Assembly (NCBI GenBank): GCA_030280995.1
Contig: JASXTE010000001.1
Coordinates: 31,801,700 to 31,865,699, forward strand
DNA length: 64,000 nt
Reading direction: 5' to 3'
Source of the DNA: Hemileia vastatrix
Taxonomy: Eukaryota; Basidiomycota; Pucciniomycetes; Pucciniales; Zaghouaniaceae
Part shown: positions 9,877-20,222 of the stretch, piece by piece
How the letters are laid out: each line of letters opens with the position of its first letter
Numbering within the stretch: the stretch's first letter is position 1
Notes under the pieces: model-generated
The model's input: the letters and a program-made list of their open reading frames with translations, nothing else
Database searches by the model: none
What the model was told of the DNA's origin: nothing
Position numbers and translations under genes: made by a program

Positions 9877-12800
9877 ATGAGTGCTCCCCAGGATAGTGTA
9901 AGTGAACAGCCTGCTTATAATACCAGGTCTAAAGCTAACAAAAACTTTCCAGGACATCACCATGGAGGGACAACAGTACCCCCAGCCAGAAAGCATGAGT
10001 ATAGAGGAAAAGGACGCCCTCTTAAAAAAGATAACTATAAAAAAGACATCTCCTCCTCTTCAGGATCAACTGTCCCACCTGGCCAAACAGGTTCTGAAGT
10101 TGGAGGAATCAAAATCTCTCATGTTCAAAGAAGTAGAGCAGTTGCAAAAAAATTGCAAGGTAGGATTTCAGCAGATGAATCAGGCAATGGCAGAATTAAA
10201 GGGAGGCCAGCCCAGTCAATCAAATCAGCAACCCCCTACCCAAGGAGGATCCACTCACTCCCAGGAGAAAATCCTGGTAGACAAATGGAAATGGGACTGG
10301 TTTCACCAACAGTGGACAAGCCACAGTTGCAACAGGGATCCGCCCCCTCATCTGACTTCCTCAGCTCACCCTTACAAGGGAAAAAAGCGCCAAAAATCAG
10401 GACTGGCAACCATCCCTTGGTAAGTAACTTACCCTCTCAGATTAGACATAATACTGATAATTACAATATAGGTAATTCTATTGATGTTAAATCTGTACAA
10501 AAAATAGAGGAGGATTTAAGAAATTTAGGTTTTAGAGTAGATACACCTGACTTGTCTTTTGTCCATAATAACAGTACTATATACAATGATAATACAGTTA
10601 ATCCTCAGTTGCAACCACCTACTAGTGAGATGAGAAGTTCACAGGAGAGTGAGAGAATTGAAAAGGAGGACATGGAATATTTTAACAATAATCCAACTGT
10701 CCATAGAATTGTTTCAGCATTGTGGAATAGAATGACTGATTGTGAGGAACAGACAGTTAAACTCACTAGTGATACAATTTCATCCTTAACATTGAACATT
10801 TCTCAATTAGCAACACGTAATAAAGAATTAGAGAAAGAACATTTGTCTCTAACTCTTAAATATGATTCATTGAGTAATAAATATAATGACCTTTCAAACA
10901 AATTTTGTGAGTTAGAAAAATTATATGAAACACACTTATTAAAGACTGAATCAAGAACAAAGTTATCTTTTGCACAGACAAATCAAAGTGTCTCTGAGCT
11001 GCTACAAAGATTAACTAAAGTTGAGATTGAAACTGCCAATCTACTGATGAACCAGGATAATCATAAGTATAATCAATATAATAATAATCCTTTCATTGGA
11101 AAAAGTGAATCTCATTCCTTCCCTGTACCACCACAATTAAAACCATCTGGTGGTAGTGTCAAATCTGAAAATATAAGTCACAAATCCGTGCAGGAAGAAA
11201 TACAAGACCATTTATCAAAAGTGAATGAGTTGTTGAATTTACCTAAGATTAGTGAGATAAAATCCAATCAGAAGAACTGGCCTAAAATAGATCAGTACCC
11301 AACTTATGATGGGGAAGCCAGCTCTGATTGGCAACATTTTATTCAAAGAATTGACAACTTGAAATTCTCATATAAGTTACCAGATGAACAGATAACATCA
11401 AAATTAATTTCTTTATTTAAGGATGTTGCTTTATTATGGTTTGAAGCTGTCTAAAGTGAGGGTAGAGACTACTCTTGGGCTGAATGGAAACAACTTATTG
11501 AAAAACAATTTGGAGGTTCTAAATTCAGGCTTACTCAGCAAAGACTGTATGAGAAGACTAGGTATAATCCGTTGAATGGTGACAAACCTATGGTATTTTT
11601 AATGAATTTAAACAAAATATTAAAAGCCATTGAGCCTCATATGGATTTTAACTTATGGAAAGATAAGATAATATACAAATTACCTATATCTGTCAGAGAC
11701 ATTGTTGTAGCTAGAACATTAAATGTTACTGAATATTCTGACTTTATTAATATTTGCAATGAAATATTATTAAACCATAAGTATGAATCAAGGTATTCCA
11801 CTTATAAGCAAAATGTTGAACCTGTAAAAACTCAGAATTCAAAAACACTTCAGGAGAAGCAGAAAAAACCTACTGCACCTGTAGTACCTAAAAAGTATGA
11901 AACAAATACTTGTTATAAGTGTAACAAACCTTGGGTCAAAGGTCACAAATGTGAGAAAAACATAAATATTGTTGAAAATCAATGTGAATCTGAAACTGAA
12001 ACTGAAAAAAGTAAAGAATCAAGTGATTATGACAGCAATATCTCATATAGTGATGAAAATGAAGTCTGTATGTTGGAAGATGATTTGTCCATCTTTGAAA
12101 ATCCAATATTAAATATGGACTCAAATGAATCTTTAATGAATTTTGAGGATGCTGAAATCATTAAGGATATACAAGCTGATAACTTTAGAATGACACCTAT
12201 CACGGTTCCAGCTATCATTTCTGGTGAAAATGTTAATATAGTATTGGACACAGGAGCTGCTGGTTCAGTTGTTTCCACTAATACATTACAGAAAATTGAT
12301 AGTGAATATAAGTTTAAGCTTGAACCACTTCAGAATAAAAATTGGAGAGGTTTTGGATCAGTACTACACCCCATTGGTAAATACAAAGCTGCTGTTTTCT
12401 TTAAACACCAACATGGTTATGTAAGGGTAACTTGTGACTTTGTAGTAATGGATAATACAAATTGTAGTAACTGTTTTATCATTGGAAATGATATTCTGAC
12501 TAAATTTGGTGTAAAATTAGACCCTGCTAATAACAATTTTACAATTGGCATGAATGGTAAAAGGAAGTTTAAAATAAATTCTTTTAACACTGTCTTACAC
12601 ATTGAGTCAGTAACAAATTCCCCGTCTAAAGGAAGAGAATCCAATGAGTTGGAACTTCTGGAAACAGAAATTTCAAAAGCATCATTTGGCACTCAGATAA
12701 GTGAAACTGAGAAAGATAATATTTTGGAATTAATTAAAGCTTTTCCAATGGCTTTTGCACATGGTACAAATGAACTTGGCCTTGTAAAAGAACATGAAAT

Positions 12801-15745
12801 GAAAATTAGTTTAACCTGTGATATGGATAATATTCCTGCTAGTCTTAAAAAGAAACCATACCCTGCTTCACCAATGAAGAGGAAAGACATAGAGGATAAT
12901 ATTAAGATGTTATTAAAAATGAACATTCTTGAGAAGGTTGAAACTACACCAAAATATTGTGTAATATCACCAGTGCTGATTTCTTATGAACAAGATAAAG
13001 CAAGACTGTGCGGTGATTATAGAGCATTAAATACATTTACAGTAGATGATATTTATCCCTTGCCAAGGATTGCCTCTATACATGCTACCCTTAAAGGTGC
13101 TAAATATATAAGTTGCCTAGATGGAAATAAAGGGTACCATCAAATTCCTGTTGAAAAGAATTCACAGAACTTTTTGTTGATAACAACACACATGGGAATT
13201 TATAAGTATGTCAGAATGCCATTTGGACCAAAGAATGCTCCATCAGTATTTCAAAAGTTAATGGATATAACATTCCATAATGAAATGATTGAGGGATGGT
13301 TAATGGTATACATTGATGACATCATAGTGTTCTCTAAAAATTTTGATGAACACTTAATCCATTTAAGGAAAGTATTTCAGAAAATGGATGAAATAAAAAT
13401 GACCCTTGCATTGAAAAAATGTAAATTTGGGTTTGAATCTTTAAAAGTGCTTGGTCATATTGTATCTGGCTTACAAATATGTGTAGACCAAAATAAAGTG
13501 GCTGCAATAAAGAATATTGGAATTCCTCAAAATGTGAAGGATGTACAATCTTTTCTTGGAATGTGTGGCTATTATAGAAAATATATAAAAAACTACCAAT
13601 CAATTGCTGCACCACTGACCACGCTGATAAAGAAATCAGAAGCTTTCATTTGGAATAATGAAAGACAACAAGCTTTTAATAAGTTGAAAGAATGTTTAAT
13701 GACAGCTCCTATCTTGGGATTACCAGATTTCCAATTACCTTTTGTATTATATACAGATGCAAGTTTTATTGGACTGGGTGCTGCTTTGCATCAAAAACAA
13801 CTTATTGAAGGTAAAATGTCAGAAGTAGTAATCTGCTATATTTCACGTACTCTGAGAAGTGGTGAATTAAAATATGGTGCTACTCAACTTGAATGTTTGG
13901 CAGTAGTATGGGCTCTTGAAAAGCTACATTATTACCTTGAAGACCAAAAATTTGAGTTAATAACTGACTGTAATGCAGTTAAGTCACTCTTAAACATGAA
14001 AACTCCTAATAGACACATGTTTAGATGGCAATTAGCTGTACAAGAATACAGAGGACGGATGACTATTACACATAGAGCAGGAACCTTGCACTCTAATGTA
14101 GATCTGTTATCTAGAGTACCTCTGCCTAATAATGATGATAATCCTGCTTATGTTCCTGAGTCAGAGATTATTAACATTTATGGCATTTATATTGTAGATC
14201 TTAAGGATGAATTTATGCAATCAATTCTTGATAATTATAATTCAGATCCTGACTTAAGTAAATTAACTACAATATTAAATGATCCATCTAATGCTTCAAT
14301 GAATGTTTTAATAAAAACATTACCAAATAAGTATAAAGAGGCATTAGAGAAAGGAAAATTTTCCATTGAGGATGGTTTTATATATTACAGGAAAAAATTA
14401 AGTAATGTAATTGTAATTCCCCCTTCAATGAAGGAGTTAATGTTAAGTATATGTCATGATGATATATTAGCAGGTCATTTTGACTACCATAAAACATTAA
14501 CCAGAGTAAAAAACACAGCTTGGTGGATTAACATGTCTGAGGATGTTCAGAAATATGTTGAAACATGTGATTCTTGTCAAAAATCTAAAAGATTAACAGG
14601 AAAAAGAGCTGGTTTATTACAACAAATTGAGCAACCAAAAGCTCCATGGGAAATCATTAACATGGACTTTGTAACAGGTTTGCCAATAGCAGGGCATAAA
14701 AGTTATAACTCCTGCTGGGTAATTGTAGATAGATTTACAAAGATGTGTAAATTTATTCCTACCCACAAAGAGGTTTCTGCAAAGGACTTAGCTTTTTTTA
14801 TGATGGACACAAATGTTAAATACAGCAGGTTTCCCCAAAGCAATAGTTTCTGACAGAGATCCTAAATTTACTTCTGAGTTCTGGACGTCACTTATGGATG
14901 TTTCAGGGTGTCAATTAAAACTTTCTACAGCACACCATCCACAAACTGATGGGCTATCAGAAAGAATGATACAAACCTTAGAAGATATGATAAGAAGATA
15001 CTGTGCTTTTGGTCTTAATTTTAAAGACAATGACAAATTCACGCATGATTGGGTAACCCTTATCCCAGGTTTAGAATTTTCATATAATAGTACAGTACAT
15101 TCTGTCACTGGCAAAAAGCCATTTGAGTTATGGTTGGGTTATGTACCTAATACCCCTGCTAAAACTCTTAATAAGTTACCTAGATTGGATATTCATCCAG
15201 GTACTAAATCTTTTCTTCAGATGCAGGAATTATGCAGAAAACATGCTCAAGAATGTATAAATAAGGCTTTTGAGTATGAAAAGAAAAGATGGGATAAAGC
15301 CCATAAAGAACAAATGTTCAAAGAGGGTGATGAAGTCCTTATTTCAACGCTACATTTCAATTTAAATGGTAATGTTAAATTGAAGGATCCATTCATTGGA
15401 CCATTTGTAGTTAAAAAGATGGTTGGTAATAATGCTGTTGAGGTTATTCTATATGCACCTTATGATAGAAAACATCCAGTATTTCCTATTTCTCTTATAA
15501 AACCATACCATTCTAATGATACTGCTCTCTTTCCAAGAAGATCAGGAAGGCATAAACAGCAACCTGAAGAAATAGTGGAAAAAGCAGAAATTGAAAAGAT
15601 ACTTAAAAAGAGACACCTTACAAAAGAAAAGGGAGTTGAGTGTCTATTAAGATTTAAAAATAAATCAAGTGAATATGACCAGTGGATTCCAGAAAATGAA
15701 ATCTCTGATCTTAAAAATCTCTTGAAAAAATTTAAATCTAAATAA
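9877..15745 (+). pseudogene. Element B Gag-Pol polyprotein with chromodomain; one stop, one frameshift
   Basis: This is a single Gag-Pol frame. Gag (9877 onward) has a coiled-coil-rich centre and a knuckle CYKCNKPWVKGHKC near 11911. The protease motif LDTGAAGS is near 12243, the RT catalytic box YIDDI near 13308, and RNase H TDASF near 13753. The integrase HHCC ends CDSCQ near 14568; its DDE residues lie at MDF (14664), SDRDP (14848, in the shifted frame) and SERM (14957). A C-terminal chromodomain-like segment ends with WIPENEI near 15695. The frame is broken by TAA at 11452, where C has Leu, and by one extra base near 14800, after which it continues at 14813-15745. Otherwise it is intact, so decay is slight. 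Confidence 0.93.
9962..10423 (+). CDS. +1-frame overlapping ORF inside gag of B, coiled-coil protein
   Basis: A 153-codon ORF in the +1 frame relative to gag, starting at ATG 9962 in a good context (ACCATGG). It shares MEGQ, an MS(I/M)EEK...LLK...IKK block, a heptad-like Leu/Val/Ile stretch (about residues 35-80), a (K/Q)WKWD(W/Y) box and a C-terminal Trp-stop with the ORFs at 52105-52554 and, in part, 62425-62940. In all three elements it ends in TGGTAAGT. The gag frame opposite it is Ser/Thr/Lys/Gly-rich and poorly conserved, so this frame looks the more constrained one. The function is unknown. The alternative is that it is an exon ending at a GTAAGT donor. Confidence 0.6.
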   Translation: MEGQQYPQPESMSIEEKDALLKKITIKKTSPPLQDQLSHLAKQVLKLEESKSLMFKEVEQLQKNCKVGFQQMNQAMAELKGGQPSQSNQQPPTQGGSTHSQEKILVDKWKWDWFHQQWTSHSCNRDPPPHLTSSAHPYKGKKRQKSGLATIPW

Positions 15746-15850
15746 TACTGTTCATTCAGTATATGTATTATAAAAATTATTTTTTATTTTATTATTTCAT
15801 TCCTTAAGATTAATTAAAATGTCTTAACATTTTTTTTTCTTGTTTTTTTT

Positions 15851-15862
15851 GGGGTGAGGGAG
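15851..15862 (+). other. Polypurine tract of element B
   Basis: GGGGTGAGGGAG follows a T-run and abuts the 3' LTR. It is the expected priming site for plus-strand DNA. Confidence 0.75.
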
Positions 15863-17040
15863 TTTCAGCCTAAATATCCTTAGGACTGAGTATTTCTTAT
15901 GCTTAAAATAAGATAACCTTAACTAGATTAAGCTTATATCTTAAAAATAAGGTTAAAATAATAATATATATTATTTTATTATATATATATATAATTATTA
16001 TTCTATTATATAATTTATAATAGTTTAAATAGCTTATCCATGGCCTAATAATACTTATTAAGGTGTTAATGGAGTCATAATATACTTATCTTAAGTGATA
16101 TGAAGTAATTATTGACATACATAAGCTTATATGTATACATAAATCTCATATTCAGTGAAATATGCAGTATATTATGTATATTTAGGTATATAAGTGGGTT
16201 TTAGCCCCTTAATAGCCTATAACCTTTGTTTTTCTGCTTATTTTAGGTCATATGGACGAAATCAGTGGACTCACAACGCCTACAGAAGCATAGACACCTA
16301 TATCAGGCGCATACACCCAGTTTGGACAACTAAAATTACTTCCTTGGATGGTTATTCACAGATTTATGGGTTGGAAAGATGTTTTTGGGTTAATGTGGAT
16401 GCTTGGGGATGTTATTGGGGGCTTGGACATTTTATTTGTTTCCTTTTTATGCTTTTAGTTTCATTAAATCTCTTTTTGATAATTTATTTTACCTGTTTCT
16501 TTATGGTATCCGCTTTTATCTGGGTTTTCTATTTATGGTATGACTCTGTGTTATTATTAATAGTGATGGAGGGTCCTTACTGGAGGTCTGGGTGTTGAAA
16601 CTGCTTGAAGTGGACGCCATGGGGAGGTGATGGGCCCTCACAGTGCTGTAATTGCCGGGGATAGCAGTGACATCATCTGGATTGAAGGTCTGTGCACTCC
16701 AGTGGATTTGGGTATAAGTAATGAGGGATTTTGACGGTTTATTATCATCATTCAATTACTACACTTCAAACAAACACTATAATACAATTATTAGCAATCA
16801 GAAATATATTATAAAGCCCTTATAAATTGATATTATCTTTATAATAAGCTATAACTATATTTTATTCTTCTATTTTCCACCACTAGCACGCATTTAAATC
16901 CAAGTATTGTGAGTTTTATTTGAGTATAACTATTCTATTAGTCTTCCCCTGAGGTTTAATCACTAAATCATTAATAAATAAGTAGTAGGACCATAAAATA
17001 ACACTATTATATCATACTTACATACTAGACTATACTGACA
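15863..17040 (+). repeat. 3' LTR of element B
   Basis: It is 1,178 bp and almost identical to 8188-9365. Its inner edge begins TTTCAG instead of TGTCAG; the outer edge keeps CTGACA. Confidence 0.95.
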
Positions 17041-17216
17041 CCATTTGTATTATTTTTTATATTTTATTTTATTTCATTTATTTTATTTCATTTCATTATA
17101 GTTATTAATTTTTAATTTTAGTATATTAGTAGATACAAAATAAAAAAGAAAATTCTGAAATTATTTTTATTAATTGTTTTATATAATTATTATGTTTCTA
17201 ATCTTTTTGCAGGAGC
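17041..17216. other. AT-rich spacer of element A after the B insertion
   Basis: This low-complexity TTTATT-type sequence continues element A after the CCATT duplication. It leads to the end of the antisense gene at 17217 and holds no gene. Confidence 0.6.
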
Positions 17217-18789
17217 TCATTGTCTGGATGATGATGCTTCTCGAGGCTGGTCCGGATTGTGATGACGTTTTTGTTTTTTATTGTTGGGATTGTGGGAAGC
17301 ACTGTGTTCTTTGAAGTGCATCCTGCTGGAGAGATTATAGGGATTGTAATGATCAGGGATTGGATTAGAGGGAAGTTCAGAGGAGGAAGAAGAAGAGGCA
17401 GGAATGGAGTGCTGGAGGGTGTGTTTAATGATCCTAGACATTTTCCAGTGGTCGTCCAGTAGGCCCTTTCTCAAGAATTTTTCTAAGTCATTCAAGGGTC
17501 CATGGAGGGCAAAGGCTTTTAGCATATTGGAACACATGGTGCTTAGGTGTTTCTTCATGTCTCCATAATCCAGGGTCAAAGAAGTTTCAAGAGGTTGGCC
17601 AACTCCAATAATAGATTCAGGAGGAGGGGTTCCAACTAGACAAGAAGAATTGGATCAGCAATTATTTTTGTTGAAGAGAGGGAATAACTAATTTGGTACT
17701 TACAGATTGGAAGCTCATCAAATCTGTAAGCAGCTGAGATTGGATCTCTTACAATTTTGTAATGGTCATAGTGGGTGGATCAACTAGGGAAAGATATGGA
17801 TTCTCTTGGTCTTCCTCTGAAGGATCCTGAGAAGGTGAACTGGGATGCTGATGTTCCTGGGGCCTAGTTGGAGCAGTGAGATTGTTGTTGTTGTTGTGGT
17901 TGTTATTTCTGTTGGATTCAGCTGGAGGAGGTGCTGGTGATGGAGTACCAGGGTTGTTAAAGGATGGAGCAGGAGAGGGGGATTTTGAAGCAGACTGCTC
18001 TCTTCTGGATGGAGAATTTGAAGAGATGGAACTGTCAGAAGAGTAGTTGGCAGACAGAGGAGAGGTGTAGTTTCTTTGTCTTAGTTGGGGACGAAGTTGT
18101 TGTTGTGGAGCAGTGTGTGGTGTTCTGGTTTCTTCTTGGGGTTCTCTGGCAGTTCTCTTAGAAATCTGGGAAATTTTGGTGTTTTTGGATTTTTGAAGGG
18201 TGGATTGCATTGCTCTGGGAGCAGTAGCAGGTAGTTGGGTTGAGTTGTTATTGTTGTCTGGATGAATTTGGCTATTTTCTGGCCGTTTTTGGAGGTTTTG
18301 GCCCTGATTTTCACTGTTTGGTGAGGCGGGCGGGCCGCCTGACGTCGGCCGAGCCGCCTTGACACGGTCTAGAAGCCTAGGGGTTGATTTTGAAGCTTTT
18401 GGAGCTAATTTAGTAGTGATAAAAGCAGTTTCTTGAGAAGCTAAGGCTGGTCTGTTGGGAAGAGTGCGGGAAGCTGAGCTTCTGGATCTTCTGGAAGGAG
18501 CTGAAGATAGAGAGGAAGAGGATGGACCAAGTTCTGGAGACCTGGTAGGGGATCTGGAGATGTACTTGTGAGAAGGAGAAGGCGGAGGAATAAGATAGTG
18601 GGCATCTCTGTCACATTTCTTTTTTTTGGAATAGCAAGAGTCACAAGCCCTGTTGTAGAATTTGGCTTCTGGATTTGGAAGAGTGAATGTGCAAGGTCTG
18701 CACATGTGGATGCACTGTTTGCAGGCATAGTCCCTTGGAGCAGTGAAGCAAGGAAGAGTAGAGGAGTCAACAGCAGGGGATCCAGACAT
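17217..18789 (-). pseudogene. Antisense gene 2 of element A: zinc-cluster protein, two exons, broken near the exon 1 end
   Basis: This gene runs opposite to gag-pol. Exon 1 (18789-17704) encodes a six-cysteine cluster CX2CX6CX15CX2CX6C (Cys 23, 26, 33, 49, 52, 59) with basic SKKKK before the last Cys, then a long Ser/Pro/Asn-rich region. A GTAAGT...CTAG intron at 17703-17636 (68 bp) precedes exon 2 (17635-17217), which encodes a C-terminal part without a domain I recognise. Relative to A', this copy has TAA at 17749-17751 and lacks one base shortly after, so the C-terminal part is cut off. The cysteine pattern is that of fungal Zn2Cys6 DNA-binding domains, but the basic run lies in the second half-cluster. 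A role in DNA binding is inference. Confidence 0.72.
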
Positions 18790-18936
18790 GATCTGTGGTG
18801 TGAAAGGTGATGAAAAGGATAAGAGAAAATTTTGTCAGTGATGAGTAGAAGATGAAGTGAAGGCGGACGCTCCGTGGGTCTAGCTGTGTGTGTATTGCAT
18901 GAAATTGGCTGAGTCAGATTCATGCAAGATTCTGAC

Positions 18937-19475
18937 AGTCCTCTATGACTCCAAACTGGAAATTTTATCAGTCCATCAAGACTCTAAACTGAAAAAAAAA
19001 GCTATGGTATCAAGTCAGTCCATCAAGACTTTAAACTGAAATCTGGTTTCTGTTAGTCCTCCAAGACTTTATACTGGCTGGTTTCAAGATTTTATCAAGG
19101 CCAGTCCATCAAGACTTTAAAATGAACACTGTGTTAGTCCCCCAAGACTTTAAACTGAGGGTTGTAAGTCCCCCAAGACTATAAACTGAGGAAAAAGTTT
19201 TTGTTGTTGGAGTTGGTTTTGAAAGATTGGTTGAGGGTATCCACAGGGGGAGCCTCCGAATTTAGAAAAGGAAAGTTTGGGGGTAATTGATGGGCTGGCA
19301 GCTCTATTCACAATTACCCCAGAATGTTAGTTTTTTCTCTGTGTCTTAATGTGGTTGATCTCTGGTTCTGGATTTATGATTTAGGTTTTTTGAGTCCCCC
19401 AAGACTTTAAACTGAGGGTGTTTGAGTCCCCCAAGACTATAAAATGAGGATGGTCCCCCAAGACTTAAAACTGAG
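18937..19475. repeat. Array of a ~23-bp motif between the two antisense genes of A
   Basis: Ten copies of a motif close to AGTCCNCCAAGACTTTAAAC plus TGA start at about 18937, 18970, 19017, 19055, 19103, 19136, 19167, 19393, 19425 and 19452. Two more lie after pol (7353, 7615). Spacing is irregular (about 30-50 bp), unlike a simple satellite. A perfect 10-bp-arm hairpin, GGGGTAATTG / CAATTACCCC, sits at 19280-19320. The array is just upstream of antisense gene 2 and downstream of antisense gene 1, so binding sites for a regulator are plausible. Confidence 0.8.
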
Positions 19476-19533
19476 GGTTGTTTGTGGTTACATCCTATAG
19501 AGGGTGTGGTCAATTTTTCTTTCTGAATCAAAC

Positions 19534-20174
19534 TCAAGTACTAGTGGAATTACAGAGGGAATCAAGAGATGAAATGAAGTGTTCAGAATTAGCCTTGAAC
19601 TGGTGAATGAGGTGTCTTCTGTTCTCAATGTCCTGTGGATCTCTAGCAGGAGTGGATTGGAAGTAGTGAAGCAGAAGTTGTTTCTGTTGAGATGTGTGTT
19701 GTTGGAACTTGGCCTTGATAGTGGGAAAGTGCGTTGGTGTTGGTGGTGCAATGGATCCTACATTGTTATCATCACTATCAGAAGAGGAAGGAACTGAGAA
19801 GTCCTCAGTTTTAAAGTTGAAGGAAGGAATGAATTTTCTTTACCATCAGATGGACCAGGGATGGGGGAACTAGTTGCTTTATGGGTTGTGGCACTCTTCT
19901 GGGAAGGGTGGGGCTTTTTGATTAATCTGGGTATCAGGATGGATGGCCTAGATCTTTTGGTGCTGGCAGAAGAAGGACCAGGTTGAGGCGGAGGTGAATC
20001 TGTTGTGGAAGAAAGTGGACCAGGTCTGTGGCAGGTCTTCATTCTGGAGTGGCAGACATTGCAGGACGTTCTGTATGTATGAACAGGTGGTGTCATGGCG
20101 CAGATTAAATTATTGTTGATGCAGTATTGGCAGGGGCCCATTTCAGAGGCAGATTTGGGAAGGAGGTTAAACAT
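19534..20174 (-). CDS. Antisense gene 1 of element A: small zinc-cluster protein, two exons
   Basis: Exon 1 runs 20174-19844, a 50-bp intron (GTAAAG...CTCAG) 19843-19794, and exon 2 19793-19534. Removing the intron joins the frames and gives about 196 residues. The six-cysteine pattern CX2CX6CX12CX2CX6C lies at residues 15-48, with basic residues (SRMKT) in the second half. A Pro/Ser-rich stretch, a basic patch (IPRLIKK), an acidic run after the junction and a Gln/His-rich helix-like tail follow. I chose the ATG at 20174 for its strong context (ACCATG). An upstream in-frame ATG at 20294 lies inside the 3' LTR. A' has the same exon structure and equal lengths, and both copies are open. The function is unknown; a DNA-binding regulator is my inference. 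Confidence 0.72.
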
Positions 20175-20212
20175 GGTGGTTGGATGAATAAAGAATGCGG
20201 ACATTCTCAATT

Positions 20213-20222
20213 GGAGGGAGGA
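20213..20222 (+). other. Polypurine tract of element A
   Basis: GGAGGGAGGA directly abuts the start of the 3' LTR (TGTGGTCTTCC). The same tract is at the LTR edge of A' (26283-26292, complement). It lies just upstream of the preferred start codon of antisense gene 1. Confidence 0.75.

Larger units (their letters stand above)
8188..17040 (+). mobile_element. Ty3/gypsy chromovirus B, complete, nested in A
   Basis: This is a full-length element of 8,853 bp with 1,178-bp LTRs at both ends, terminal TGTCAG...CTGACA, and a 5-bp target duplication CCATT (8183-8187 and 17041-17045). Removing it rejoins element A exactly as in the uninterrupted copy A' near 29330. The two LTRs differ at only about eight positions, so the insertion is recent, more recent than A. 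Gag-Pol is interrupted by one stop and one frameshift. Confidence 0.96.

Noticed and set aside
14797..14860. Programmed frameshift in the B integrase
   Set aside because: C reads straight through the same stretch; B has one extra base.
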